Below are positions 24,449 to 36,970 of a stretch of 46,042 bases of DNA, one piece after another. This stretch comes from Neelides folsomi (Eukaryota; Arthropoda; Collembola; Neelipleona; Neelidae): positions 1 to 46,042 of the forward strand of contig JAQGBZ010000455.1 in NCBI GenBank assembly GCA_034687125.1. Reading direction: 5' to 3'. The notes under the pieces are model-generated. The model saw only the letters and a list, made by a program, of their open reading frames with translations, searched no databases and was not told the DNA's origin. Within the stretch, counting starts at the first letter, position 1. Every line of letters starts with the position of its first letter. The translations under genes were made by a program, and so were the position numbers.

Positions 24449-26589
24449 TCAAGCTTTAATTTTTGCTGAATTTTCGTTTGCATTCGAGATATCTAAAGAT
24501 TCTTGTGCAAGAAGCCGAACTTCATTCGTAACTTCAGCTAAAAGAAAATGTAGCTCTTTTTCCGATAAACAAGCTTCTTCAGCAACTCCACAGAACCGAA
24601 TTTGATTTCCGTAGTTCATTGTACAAACTCCAAGTCCTATTTGAAATAATACAAAAAACTCTTTATTACTTCCATACTTTTTCGTTCAGTTTAATAAAGC
24701 CTAATATCAACTGTCAAAATAACAAGAAGTGAAAAATTAAGGAGCGCCCATACATTAAGAAGAGATAAAGGTCAAATATGTAAAAAATAATTGCTAATAT
24801 AAATCTTCGTTGTTTTCATTACAGAAGATTAAGAGTTTTACTTAATGTTATTTTATCCAAATAATGCTGACAATGGATTACAGATGTAAAAAAGTTACCG
24901 TAAAGAATGACTTTTGTCTATTTATAAGCTTCCAAAGGAGGTCATTACCTGAGGTTGTAAGTAGAGGCATCCATGCACTCAGCTCCAACACGTCCATGTC
25001 CCACAACTGTACTTTACTTTTCGCAGAGGGACAATTGCTGAAGATGATGGGAGTCCCTGTGTTACTAAGGATTGACTGGATGAGAGATGCTGGGAGTCTC
25101 CCAAAGAATTTAAACAACAGATAGTTGATGATGGGATCAGGGCTCTTGACTACATTGTTCATGCTGGTTTTAACTGTTTTTAACCGACGGGTCCGTGACA
25201 TCGCTCCAGTTGGAATACAAATATTCGCCATAGTGAATTTGTTCCTTGGCCTATTGCAGGAATATGGGATCATTGCGGCCACAAGGCCAAGCAAAGTCTC
25301 TTCAGGAATCTTCCTTGAAGATTCATCGTTCAACTCCAACATTCTCTTGGATGGATAAGCTTCATACAGTTTTCTTAAAGATCCAGCTATATAAGGCGCA
25401 ATTAGCCAATTTTTATTAAATTCAATTACTTACAAATTAAATATATTTTCCTCACCTAAAATTGATGATAAAATGACAGGAAGTGAAGTTTTGGTTTTGA
25501 CTTTTATTTCCTTAATCATCTCCAAATCAATAGCTTGAGACCAAGAATAGATTTTCTTCCCAGAATGGTGTTTTGTTATAAATTGATTTTGAGTTGAAGC
25601 AGCGACATACAAGTTTTTAAGTATTGTTGTAGCAGAAAATAAGAATGACAAAATGTAATACACAATCGTTTGATAAGCTGGGTCTAATAAATAAAATCTA
25701 TTTAATTAACAACATTATTATATTAACATTATTTAAATTTTACTTGGAAAATTTATATTTGATTAACTTTTATTTGGTTCCAGTGGGTTGATAGAATATG
25801 GAAACACTCCGTCCTTCTTTTCATTATACATGCAATGGGATAGGAGTAAAAGCATCGAAGCTCCGTCTAAATATCTAATTAGACAAAATAATTTTTTTAA
25901 ATTTTACGACAAAACACTAATAAAAATCTTCGATCAAATAAGGTAATTAATAATTACGCATGATGGACTCTAAACAGTCGAGCACATTTGGAAGGAGCCG
26001 TGGAAATGTCAGTTTCATAATCATAGTAAAATCTCGGAATGAGAATTTCCTCCCATTGTGGTTTGGACTCGTCCATGTCATTAGCCCAAGTGGACATTTG
26101 AGCAAAGAGATCCGATTCCCTCACGATCCCATCAATCCCGGAAAACACTTTAATGTGATTCTTCAACTCAAAGCTTTCATCTTTTTTCCAACACATGTAG
26201 CCGCATTTCTTAGTAAATATTTTAGTCAGTTTCTCATAAGGCTTCGTTCCATCAGAGTTTTGGTAGTTGATGACGTGATAATTAAAATTCTCACTATATT
26301 TGTTCACATCCAAATCTCCTTTGAAAACCGTTAGGACGAGATTGAGTCTCGAGTTTCCTGGTTTTTTGAATGACCAGAGTGCGTCAGCTCCTTCGTGTAC
26401 AAGTTGAATATTTCCCTTTGTCAACAGGTTGAAAGTGAGATTGAGGAGGAAACGAAAAGCTTCGTTTAACAAGAAAATGAGGAATATGATCGGGGCGAAG
26501 AGAACTATCAAAAATAATGAAACAGCGAGTTCAAGGAGTGTAAATATAAAATATTGAACAGAAGATTGAAATTGTTTTAAGCACTTCAT
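24449..26589 (-). CDS. WS/DGAT-type O-acyltransferase (wax ester / triacylglycerol synthase)
   Basis: Five exons: 26589-25958, 25874-25768, 25683-25456, 25386-24949, 24636-24449; 1593 bases, 530 aa. The family transfers acyl-CoA to fatty alcohols or diacylglycerol. The catalytic HHxxxDG motif is present as HHAYLDG (about residues 209-215) and is assembled across the first intron, which falls inside the motif after HHA. Residues ~8-48 form a long hydrophobic membrane segment, as in animal and plant WSD1-like enzymes. The C-terminal half carries NICIPTGAMSRTRRLKTVK, TPIIFSNCPSAKSKVQLW (the family's conserved 'SN.PGP' region, here SNCPS) and LGVCTMNYGNQIRFCGVA, the typical closing block. Expected at the ER or lipid droplet. 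Copepods store wax esters, so this is a plausible storage-lipid enzyme, but substrate preference cannot be read from sequence. Confidence 0.9.
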
Positions 26590-28284
26590 TTTGAATATAT
26601 TCCTATATGATAACTGGAAAAAGTGTTTGAACTGTCGAGGAAGTTGAAATGAGATAAAAGTAAAACTTTTGTCAACTTTCTAATTTTGCTATTTAAGGAA
26701 CTTTGAAACCTTTTAATACACTGGAACCGTTCAAGTCAATATACAGAATATATTTGTAATACAGATGTTCCACCAAAATTGTACAAACAACTCAAAAGTC
26801 CAAGAGGAGTTTAATCCCCGTTTTGATTAACAAACACAAACGTACTTGTAACACTATTACACAATTTAATACTTAAATTAATTAATTCAATAAATAATAT
26901 TGATAATAATATTGATATTTACTTTATTTACTAATAAGTTTTATAAAGTTTTAAAAGTTGAGAATTATCACAAGAAGCGTATTGTCGTTAGTGTAGTTGA
27001 AGATGAAATGAAACGGTGAAGACTTTGGACACAAAGGATTTTGTTTATAGGGATAGGGTTGAATTCGTGGTTTAAAAGACAGCATATGGCAAAGCTATAC
27101 GGAAATAGCTTTTTGTATATATGCGTAAGTAATGTTACTTTTAGTCGGTTAGTTAGAGGCAACTAACGCTGACAAGTACAATACACGACGGCTTGACTTC
27201 TTTATATGGGAGGCATATGGAAGGAATAAATAGAGTCCAACTTACAATATAAATATAAGTCTTGAGACTGTTAGAGGAACAATCAAACCAAAACGGCACT
27301 TTTCTTATGCACTTTCGTCCCTCATCCAACAAATGAAGAGAATGAGAATAATAAAAGAGCATTTGCAAATGCAAAAATGCATTATATTTTACGTTATTAA
27401 ATAAATGATTTTTTAATTTAATTTATATGTACGGTTATATTATAAAGTAATAAACACTCATTTATGTGGATAAATTGAAAATTATGATTGAATTGTAAAA
27501 ATCGAATAGTACATACCTACATATAAAACAGCTCATCGTATTTGGTGACTTTGCTGTGTATCATATCATATTTACATCTATGCATGCTTCTCTTGTGCAA
27601 GTACTAACGGTAAACGGTTATGGTAAGAATCTATGATCTATGGGTGAAATAAGGCTTAAATCATTATACTCATTTGGATTTTATGATGCAGTAATTTATT
27701 TAATTAAACCATTGAGCAAAATGATACAAAAATATAAAGTATATAATTACATAAATCTAACAAACGTAATTAAAAGAAAAAAGTATATAAATCTTTGTAA
27801 TAAAAAATAATTGTAGAAGCTCATATTTTACAGAACTTTGTGGGTTCTTTTAACTTTAAGCGTAGACAGTAATTACTACATATAATTGTATTTGTTGAAA
27901 AATATTATATTTATGTAAATGTTATATCTTTATATTGAAAAATCTTAAGTACCCGATGATATAATTTTAAAAAGCTTTTCTAATATAAAGATTTCTAATA
28001 TTTAAAATTACTCTATGATAACATCAACTTGCATTTTATAATACAAATACAAGTAAAACAAGGAGATGGGCGAATTTTCTTATATTACAAATAATTCATA
28101 ATGATAATCTATTTTACGATTTATAAACTGCTTACATTATTATAAAAAAATAAAACCTAACCTTTCTTATCCTCAATAATAATCAAAAAGCTCTTTAATT
28201 CGTATACACAATTATGTATTACTAACTACGAGTAATATAATTAATAATATGTATGTAAATGTAAAGTATTGACAAATATAAAAA
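26590..28284. other. AT-rich spacer
   Basis: Upstream of the acyltransferase and downstream of the ZP gene. Two short minus-strand frames (26968-27162, 27153-27374) show no domain. Nothing else is recognised. Confidence 0.5.
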
Positions 28285-31200
28285 TTAAACATTAGTTTCA
28301 GGAATAATAATGATTTGAGTCGAAGAGTCATTTCTAGTGACAAAGTGTGTCATGTTAGTTGAAGAAGGATTTCCATTCGAGTAATCAGGAGAAAATCCCC
28401 CTTGGAATTTCGACTGCTGCTGAAAAGGTGCATGTGGATTATTAAATGGAATATTCCCTCCATTGTTTGCAAAATTCCCAACCGAACACATTGAGCCACA
28501 ATAAGCCGAGTCCAAATCTGATGATTGAATTGAGAAGCAATCAGAATAATCATTCGGCTTGTGTCGTCCATGTCGACATGGTCCTTGTCCTCCCTGTGCT
28601 CTTGATGGGAAACTCGCCCCTTTCTCCCCCTTCCTGTACGCTTCTCTGTAGAAAGAACTGAGCCGTCTACGAAGCCCACGTTTCATCTGATGTCTCTTGA
28701 TGCTTCGAACCGTCCTTCGTCCGCTCTTCACTGAAGATGAACATTGGCTCATTTCATAAGAATCGTCCGATTCTTCAGAAGTTCCCGGCGTAGTTTCTAA
28801 CTCTGTTTCTCCATTTAATTCTCCCTTTTTTCTTATTTTCTTTCCACGGAGGGACGCAGGGGCACTGGAAGGATCGCAGCGTCCTTTCTTTTTATCATTG
28901 CAGCAATAAACGATGTAAACCCCATCGGAAGAATTAGTTGCTTTTAGTTTCATCTTCCCGCTTCGGCGACTCCCCCGCCCTGTGTATTTCAACTGCTTGA
29001 CCCCGTAAGGCGAAGGTGCATTTTTAGGATTGAACACATTTCGAATAAATTTTTCATTTGGGATTTCATCTTCAATTGATTCATATTCTGCTGGTTCTTT
29101 TTGTTTTGTGAATTGGGTTTTGCTTGGGGGTTGAAATTGATTTTTAATTCCGACTTCCGACTTCACTCCTTCAATATTTTCTTTAGGAGTTGGTGGCAAT
29201 GGTTTTGAAATCGGAAAATTCCCCCCTCGTCCTGCTACTTCTTTTTGAAAAAATTGTGAATTTGGGCCTTTGTTTTGTCCTTCAAGGTTCTTACGGATGA
29301 TGTCTGGATGAAAATTCATATTTTTCACTTGTGGATTGTTGGTCTTAACAGGTGGAGGAATTCTCGAATGTTGATGGTGCGGCTGGGGAAAATTTTGCGT
29401 CTCAGATCTTCCTCCTCTTTTCATAAATGTAAAAAGAGCAATGACGAGACCAATTAAGATGAGCATTATAAGAGCTCCAATCGACCCTGCAACGGCCATT
29501 CTTTCAGCACAGAAGAGAAATGGTGTTTTCCCCTGTCGAAAACTCTGTGCGTAGCCTTCCATTGTGAAATCGTTTTCAGTTAACGATGAAGATTGATCTT
29601 TGAGACCAACAACTCTGAGGGCCATGTGAGAACTCCAATCGTGAATTATAGAACTTGCATTTTTAATTTCAACAGGAGCTCTTTTGATTCTGCTTGACAT
29701 TCGATCTGCTGGATCTCCCACAAATGCAATAGTGCAGTCAGGCTACAACCAAGAACAAAAGATTACTTATTGTATGTGTAAAAAAATGCACTTATTGTTA
29801 GCTAGCTACTGCCAATGTAAGATGCAATAAATATTATGAATAAAAGATTTTAATGCAAATTAGCAAAATTGAATAAATTTTAAATTACCACTATGCAATC
29901 GGCTTTCTCTTGACATGCTTGAACCTTTGCTGTAACAATAAGTGGTTCGTTGGCCCGTTGTCCTCTGAATAGAAATGCCTTGAATGTAAAGTGGTGGACG
30001 AGGTCGTTCCTTGGATCTTTAATTGGATGAGTGTCGGCAATGACAATATACTCGGTATTTCTGCATCCATCTTTATCTACAAGTGTGATCACTTCCGAGG
30101 CATCCTCAGGATTCAAATTGTCAACGTTGGGACGAAAGGTGTCTCGCATTCGCCAAACTTTCACATCAGACAGTCGGGAATGGCTCCAGCCTGAAAGAAA
30201 AGTTGCATTCAGATAATTTTACACAAAGTAACACGAAGGTGTTAAGTAGTTAAAAATGTCATTGCTGCACTGCATTGAAATATTCAATTGGACATTCCTA
30301 TTCACTTACAGTATATGGATCAGTAGATAATAAATACAATATTTCAAACATTTAACCATAAGAGCAACGGATTGGGAGTTGTGCTATCACCTCCTTATAT
30401 GTAAATACATAGTCATAGTGTAATCCTATAAACCTTATTTAGTATTGCATAATATGGAATGGTAGAAATAACATAGTGCCTATGTATTTAATGTATTGTT
30501 TAGCTTAGTACTTGTAATGGTCAAATTCTTTTGATAATTAACAAGCGGAAAAGCTTATAATATTCAATAAAGGAAGCTTCCTAGACATGCCAAATCACCT
30601 TGTTATTGATTTGAAATTGAAATTCAATGTTCATGTAACTGGTAACCTAAATAAATCAGAAATAAATACATTGCTCTCTTTTATTATCTGAATCAATATT
30701 GTAATTTCAATTTAAAATTCAATAAATAAATTACAGCTAATGGCTCATAAAAAATTAAATGTGTTTAATTTATAAAATGAATCGCATGCCGATTTGATTA
30801 CATAAATCTACAAAATAATATTTGTTATAACGATGAGTATGAATTACATGAATTGTGGATAAAACTTGAGGCATATGAGTAGTTACAGTTAAAGTTATAT
30901 AAAGTGCAATATCTTTGCATGCCAAAGTATTAGGTATGTATTATCTGTAATTCAGTACAATGACATATTTAGATAATAAGGAAATGTTAAATGGCTGATT
31001 GGAGACTTTTAAAAACGTTAATGAAATGAGTGAAGACTATAGTAGAAGGAATCACATTGGAACTTCTTTCTAACTTTCCGAAATGGGACATACCTAATTG
31101 AAATGAGAATTAAAGGAAAATTAAGTATAAATTGAAGTACTTACCATCACCTCCACGAACAACACTCCGGAGTTGAAGGGGTTCTCCGAGTTGAACGACT

Positions 31201-32852
31201 CCTCCTGAATTGACACGTCGGACGAAGAGTCCATTGTTATTTCCAGGATTTTGTCTAAAAATCCCAACTTCAGCTGCAAAGTCTTGTTGCATTCCACCTT
31301 CAACGGTTGAAGAAGATCGGCGGTTTTCCCTATTGTAAATTGGACAAGTATGAAATAAGTATCTAATAGCAAATGTTTAAATTCTATTCATCACTTTTAG
31401 GCCCATATTGAGTGTAGATTAGAATAAATAAAAAATGTCTTACAATGAATCTCCTGCAAAACTAATTGATTGTGTTTCACTCATTAGTGTTTTTTGCGGA
31501 CTACACTTAATTGTGGTGACTTCATCTTCGGCCACAGCAAGGGCTGGTACACGAGGAAATACCATTGTAAGACACATGTGCTAAACAATTTTAGATAATT
31601 AAAATCTGTCCTAAAACTAACAATAAACTTGAGATAAAATGATATTAAAACATACATCACCACAAGGCTCAACTCCACAAGAGTTAAGGTCAGAGACAGC
31701 CAAATGAAAAGAGTTTGGATTATCCGTTCGGTCAATTTTGCATTCTCTCGATTCAAGCGCATCTTGTGGTCTATCTCGAATGTATGGCAAATGAAAGCCA
31801 TCTTTGATATGAATAGTCGTTCCAAAATATTCTTTATTCTTTGTCCTGAAGCATTTTATGTTGGAGAAAGCAAAATCTACAAAAATGTTTAAATCCATAA
31901 ATGTTCTACTTTGCTTATTGTTAACATTTAACATTTATAATTATTAATAATAATTAATACAAGATTAATTCAATCAGGCGAGCTCAAAATTAAAATTTTA
32001 TTACTTACCTGTTATCACATTAGGGTCATCTTCTTCAGCCGCAGCTTTTAATATTTGCTTGAATACTGCTCGATTTCCACTTCCAGTTCCAGTGGCTCCA
32101 ATTGCCTTAAGTGGAGTTGCTCGACCTCTTCCAGCTCTTCCAAACGTTCCTGCTGTTCGAACGTCGGCCAAAGATTCGAGATCATCTGGCGGTCCAGGAG
32201 GTCCAATGGTTGACCCTCCACCTCCGATAATCGGCACAAGAGTTCCACTTGTTACTTGAGGCCCAATGGGCTCAGGATGTGTGCTGGTCGAGAATGTTCC
32301 AGGCTCCAAAGTTGAAGAAGCTCCAGTTGGTGTTTGCCCATAAGAACCACTATCATACCCTTCTTCTTCATCTTCAGTGGTAAAATCCTCCATGGTCTCT
32401 CGATCAATATTTTCATTATTCTCTTCAGAATTCCCGAACAATCGACGTGGTTTTGGTTTTTTGGGGGAGCCGAGAAAGCTCTTCAAATTGAATTTATTGG
32501 TTGGAAGAGTTTTCATAGGCAAAGGAAGGCCGGAGAAAATGGGACGCCGCTTGAGAGACAAAGAAGATCGAGATCCTATGCTCCCAGCTTCAACAATGTT
32601 CACACGCCCGGAATCAACCCGATCTTTGGGATTTGTTAAAATTGTTGGGATTGGGAATTTCCCTAATCTTTTCTCAATTGATTTCTCCACTGATTTCTCA
32701 TCTGAATTTTTCTCTAAACTTTTTTGCAAACCTCCCACTTTCTTTTCCTCGTTTTCTTCACTCCCCTTTTCACAAGCCACGGAATAACACTGGAAAAAGA
32801 GGGAAGAAAGACACCACAAAAGGAAAAGGAATTTTTTCTGACTTAAAACCAT
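28285..32852 (-). CDS. ZP-domain transmembrane protein with furin-type site and long cytoplasmic tail
   Basis: Six exons: 32852-32009, 31876-31656, 31580-31444, 31329-31145, 30190-29889, 29742-28285; 3147 bases, 1048 aa. Signal peptide (FLFLLWCLSSLFFQCYSVAC), then a charged Glu/Lys/Ser region and a Gly/Pro/Thr-rich stretch to about residue 280. The ZP-N half follows (CFRTKNKEYFGTTI; paired Cys in SCGVEPCGDHMC and TIKC), then ZP-C (GWSHSRLSDVKVWRMRDTF; DGCRN; HHFTFKAFLFRG; AKVQAC; ADC; PDC). A dibasic cleavage site RIKR lies at about 581-584, a TM helix at about 646-670 (VAGSIGALIMLILIGLVIAL), and a ~378-residue cytoplasmic tail rich in Ser, Asn, Gly and basic residues. Arthropod ZP proteins of this build organise the apical extracellular matrix and cuticle, and cleavage at the basic site releases the ectodomain for polymerisation. 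The specific ortholog (dusky-like, trynity and similar) is not resolved. Confidence 0.88.
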
Positions 32853-35800
32853 TTTAAACCCTTATTTTTTAAACAATTATTGTTATTTAAATCGGTCACA
32901 TTTCGAAATTAAAGAGAATTAATTTAAAGAGCTAAGGATCCATTTGGACCTTTTTTAATTGATTTTTACTATAATTGTGTAGTGATGTTGGATCGAGTGT
33001 CGGATTAACTCCGGACACTTTGGGTCTTTGAGTCTGACTGACCAAGTCCGGTTTAGGTCCTAATCTGAGTCAGGGGAGAAACCGCTTCTTGACCCAATAA
33101 GATGACGAGTGCGAGAATGGAGGAAAGACGAGGCTCATCTCTAATCGAGTTCCCTTCATGTGGAAAAGATAAGTCACCTTGGTGGCTGGGCCTGAGTATC
33201 CCTTCCTCACCTTCCCTTTACCTCATTCACTGGGTCATAAAGTTAAAAGGATTATCATTCACCTTACCATATATCTAAATATGTATATGTAATTCCTATA
33301 ACCAACCTTCCTCCTTTCTCTCCTCCTTCTGGGCCTTTGGCCTCTTGGGAGTCAAAATGAGTGTTGATGCCAAGAATTGAACTGGATATCACAATAAGAC
33401 ACGAAGCTCGAATCATCAAATACTTTACGCCCATCCCATGAGGACACGGCGTTGGTTCATAATAATATATGTCTCCTCCTTTAAGTCAAAGGGTTTCGAC
33501 ACAGGTATCATCGGATAAATTGAATATAATATCTCTCTAGTAGGGATAGAGGCTAAATGGGAATATGTATTAGCCGATATGTAGTTATTTATATGAAATC
33601 CTCACACTCGCTAAATAGAATCTTATTATGGACAACTGGGCGAGTATTAAACTTTTACTTGTTGAGGAAAAGTGAAACTGGAGTGACAATACTCATCAGA
33701 GCCATATCTCACCTTTAATCTCCGTCACTGACAAGGCCGGAAGGTTCCGAAAGGGAAGGATTCATGGCAAAACCTACTACAAATCCTCTCGGGTATCATC
33801 AAGAACCCGGGACCTTTCATCGAGGGGAGAGGAAACTGTCCAAAATGGGCCCACACAAGAGACACAAGTCTACAAATTGAGAAGGACGATGCGATTTCTT
33901 AGAGATAAATACCAAACATTCATCCATCATATTTCCTCAAATTTCACCAAAACACTTCCGCTGATATTCTCAATTTAAACGCTTCACTTATTCACATTAA
34001 CATATTTTTCATCCTAGAAATTGGAAAATTTTTACTTGTATATATTTAGTAAATACATTATTAGCTAAAAATGATAATTCCTATTATATTTAGAATTATT
34101 TTAAAAAATCTTATATATAAACATAAATTAATTTCCAATCAATTAAAAACACATTTAGGATATTTTTGGAGTTGTTGGATCATGTTATGTTTTAGCCAAT
34201 GCCTCTACGAGCATACTTTCAAATAAATAAGTACAATACATAAATACATATGGCATATATGGTATGATACTCCTGAAGAATAGTGTAGTATACCGTGGGT
34301 CTTATTGAATTCCATTACATATTTTGGGGTGCATGGTTTAAATTTATAGGGAGTCAACCGCAGGAGTTGAAGTTGACATATATCAATCACCCTCAGTCCT
34401 CAGCCCTCAATCACAAATCTCCAGAGGTTTTGAAATATTTGAAAATGTTATTGTAATAACTTGTATAATACAAGTAGTACATATGTTCTGCCTTGTATCT
34501 GTCCATCCGATCCATAGCTTTTATTATTTATTCTGCCACTCAAGGGCTCACCACAATGTATTATAAATTTAAATTAAGGGAAGTCACTTGGTCAACCCAC
34601 TTAATGAACAAATACGCCGGTGGATGGAATGCAAAAGGAGAAAGTGCTAAATTTTTGGATCCCACCTTTGATCAAATAATATTAATAGAACCGAAACAAC
34701 GCCGGAACCCCTTTGGATTCTTTCAATTTGGACCTCACACTCAATCCAGTTGAATAACAAACATTGATTGATACTCCCATTCTCTTTTGCTTCACAATAA
34801 TAGCTAATATTGACTAATATAAGCTTTAGACTTACAAGAGGGCCCTTACCTCCTTACATTAAACCAAAATATGTACAGATATGATATCTGGTTAATAAAA
34901 TAAAGTTGATAACATCAATGTACTCGTATTATAATATCTATGTACTACATATACTTAGGTACTCTGCTAACATATGTAAATGTATGGTATGTATGGTATT
35001 TACAAATTCCAAATATCACTTTCAGCCTATTTTTAGTTTGTAATTTTGTAAGCACAGGTACTTACATTTTTTAATGTACGGGCATTGATAATTTAAAATT
35101 GTTATTTAGCAAAATGTAAAATATTTATTGATCAAAATGTACCTGTATATTACTACATAATTGAGATATGTCGAATAAAATAAGAATGTGAATGCTTAAA
35201 GAAAATTACAAATGAAATTCCAATACATTCATTTCGTTTTAGTTTGAAAAACAATGTTGGTGAGGTTAGTCGTCTCTTTCATTCTCCTTTAATGACAGGT
35301 TAAGGTGAAGATTGTTGGTTCACTGTTACGAGTGAAATGATCCATAGATAAATTGCATAATGGGGCGAGGAATTAAAAAATTTTATCGGGTATTAACCTG
35401 AGAGTGAGAAACAAATTAGAAGCTGTTAATGGAATTGTTTATTAGTTCTTCACCAACATAAAGGTACACTCAATGCCTTCCATGAATCGTGTTATTAAAT
35501 GTACCTCATGGTCACAGATGTAATGTGAATTGAATGGTGCGGAAGAAATACGAAGGGATTCAACATTCGATCCATTAAGAACCGCTTATTCCTGTGATAA
35601 GCTTCAGGATGAAAAGCTTTGGCCATTTACCTACTATTCACACATTCCCTAATCCGGATAGCATTATAGTTCAAATATGCTCTCGATGAATTCTGCCACA
35701 TTTCTCAACCTTAACAATGTTAAAGTTAAAATTCATAGCTTCAAATGTTAGATCACCTTATACAAAGGTTAATGAAATAATAATGATCAAAAGAATAGAT

Positions 35801-36101
35801 TTTTATGTATTTATATTATCAGTTTATATTCCATATTATAATAAATATTTAACAATTTTTAAAAAATACTGGTAAGTATTATTACAATATTTACGTGAAA
35901 TAAAGTATAATAGAATATAATATATTTTATTTATATTATTATCAAAATATTACAGATTTTAGTTTTTACAGATTTTACACAATATAAATAAATTTAATAT
36001 GTATCTTCAAACAATAAATTACTACACACTAAAAATATTGTAATGTATAGGCACATGGCTTATATGGTATAATTTATTTAATTTTAATTCTAATAAGTTA
36101 A
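32853..36101. other. Spacer upstream of the ZP gene, partly GC-richer (32990-33900)
   Basis: The block 32990-33900 is less AT-rich than average and has no long open frame on either strand, consistent with promoter, 5' UTR or enhancer sequence of the ZP gene. It contains a hairpin GTGTCGG...CCGGACAC around 32998-33020. A plus-strand frame at 34493-34753 has no recognisable domain and is not called. The remaining sequence is AT-rich. Confidence 0.4.
36073..36078 (-). terminator. Poly(A) signal AATAAA of the GIY-YIG gene
   Basis: AATAAA on the minus strand about 25 bases after the stop at 36102-36104, supporting the gene as a transcribed unit with a short 3' UTR. Inferred from motif. Confidence 0.5.
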
Positions 36102-36970
36102 CTATAAAGTATCAAGAATATCTTCAAGCTCATCATTATCATCCATATAATTAACCAATTTGACAAGTAAATTGCAAATATTCATAATTTTTCTCCTCTC
36201 ACACTTGAACCATTCTGTTTTTCCAACTTTTATGTCGTTCCTCTTAAAATTGTATTCTTTCAGTGCTCTATGAATTAGATTTTCAGCTTTAAATTGATTA
36301 GAAACGGGATGTGAATCGATACAAGTGTACTTTTCTTTATTGAGCTTAGCTTGCTCTTCAATTCGTCTGAGCGGAAGTCGCTTTGTACGTCCAACCTTGT
36401 ACCAACTTTTTTGATCCAAATTCAATGGATCCTTCAATTTATAAATATAAATGTATCCTTCATTATCATTTTCATCCAATTTTTCTACAGGAATTTCTTC
36501 TTGTTTGTTTATTTCTTTGAGAATTTTCTTTTCGTTTTCTTCTACGAAAATTTTATCTGGGTTGTTTACTTTATTACTAACATTTTGATCTTTGATGTAT
36601 TTGATATCTTTGTTTTTGTCTGAATGTGAGTGATTAGCTGAAATAAAAAATTGTTTACTTATATAATCGGCATTAAAAATTATTAAAAATTATCACGTCT
36701 ACGTAACACCTTCATAATATTCAATCATATTATTTTTCATGACTACCTAGCTATTTTAAATTTCATTCTAAAAACTATAATAATGGGTATGATTTGACAG
36801 TAATTTACAAATTATGTATTGTTATTTTACTTACTTTCAGAGTCGTGCATTTTATTGGCAATGCCATCAATATTAGCAATTGTAGTAGTTTGGGGTATGA
36901 TTTCATCTAACTTTTTCTGCCCACATTTGCGTATATTATGACCACGTTCGCGACAATATGAGCAAGCCAT
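36102..36970 (-). CDS. CCHC zinc knuckle + GIY-YIG (T5orf172-like) protein
   Basis: Two exons, 36970-36835 and 36637-36102, joined by a consensus GTAAGT...TTTCAG intron; 672 bases, 223 aa. Residues 3-16 form a zinc knuckle CSYCRERGHNIRKC (CX2CX4HX4C). A charged Lys/Asn/Glu linker follows. From about residue 105 there is a GIY-YIG fold of the T5orf172/MUG113 type: GYIYIYKL (first strand, GIY equivalent), SWYKVGRT (YIG equivalent, 125-130), RRIEEQ, and FKAENLIHRAL with the candidate catalytic Glu at about 164, then EWFKCE. GIY-YIG domains are DNA nucleases; the T5orf172 subgroup is common in phages, bacteria, fungi and large DNA viruses and sparse in animals. The zinc knuckle may give nucleic-acid binding. 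The intact frame, clean intron and nearby poly(A) signal argue against a decayed insertion. Biological role unknown; acquisition by horizontal transfer is possible but unproven. Confidence 0.85.

Noticed and set aside
28350..28679. Alternative-frame frames overlapping the ZP tail exon
   Set aside because: Shadows of the long coding exon, with low-complexity translations and no start context.
34493..34753. Plus-strand frame of 86 codons
   Set aside because: No domain, no signal peptide and no flanking splice signals that extend it; not distinguishable from chance.
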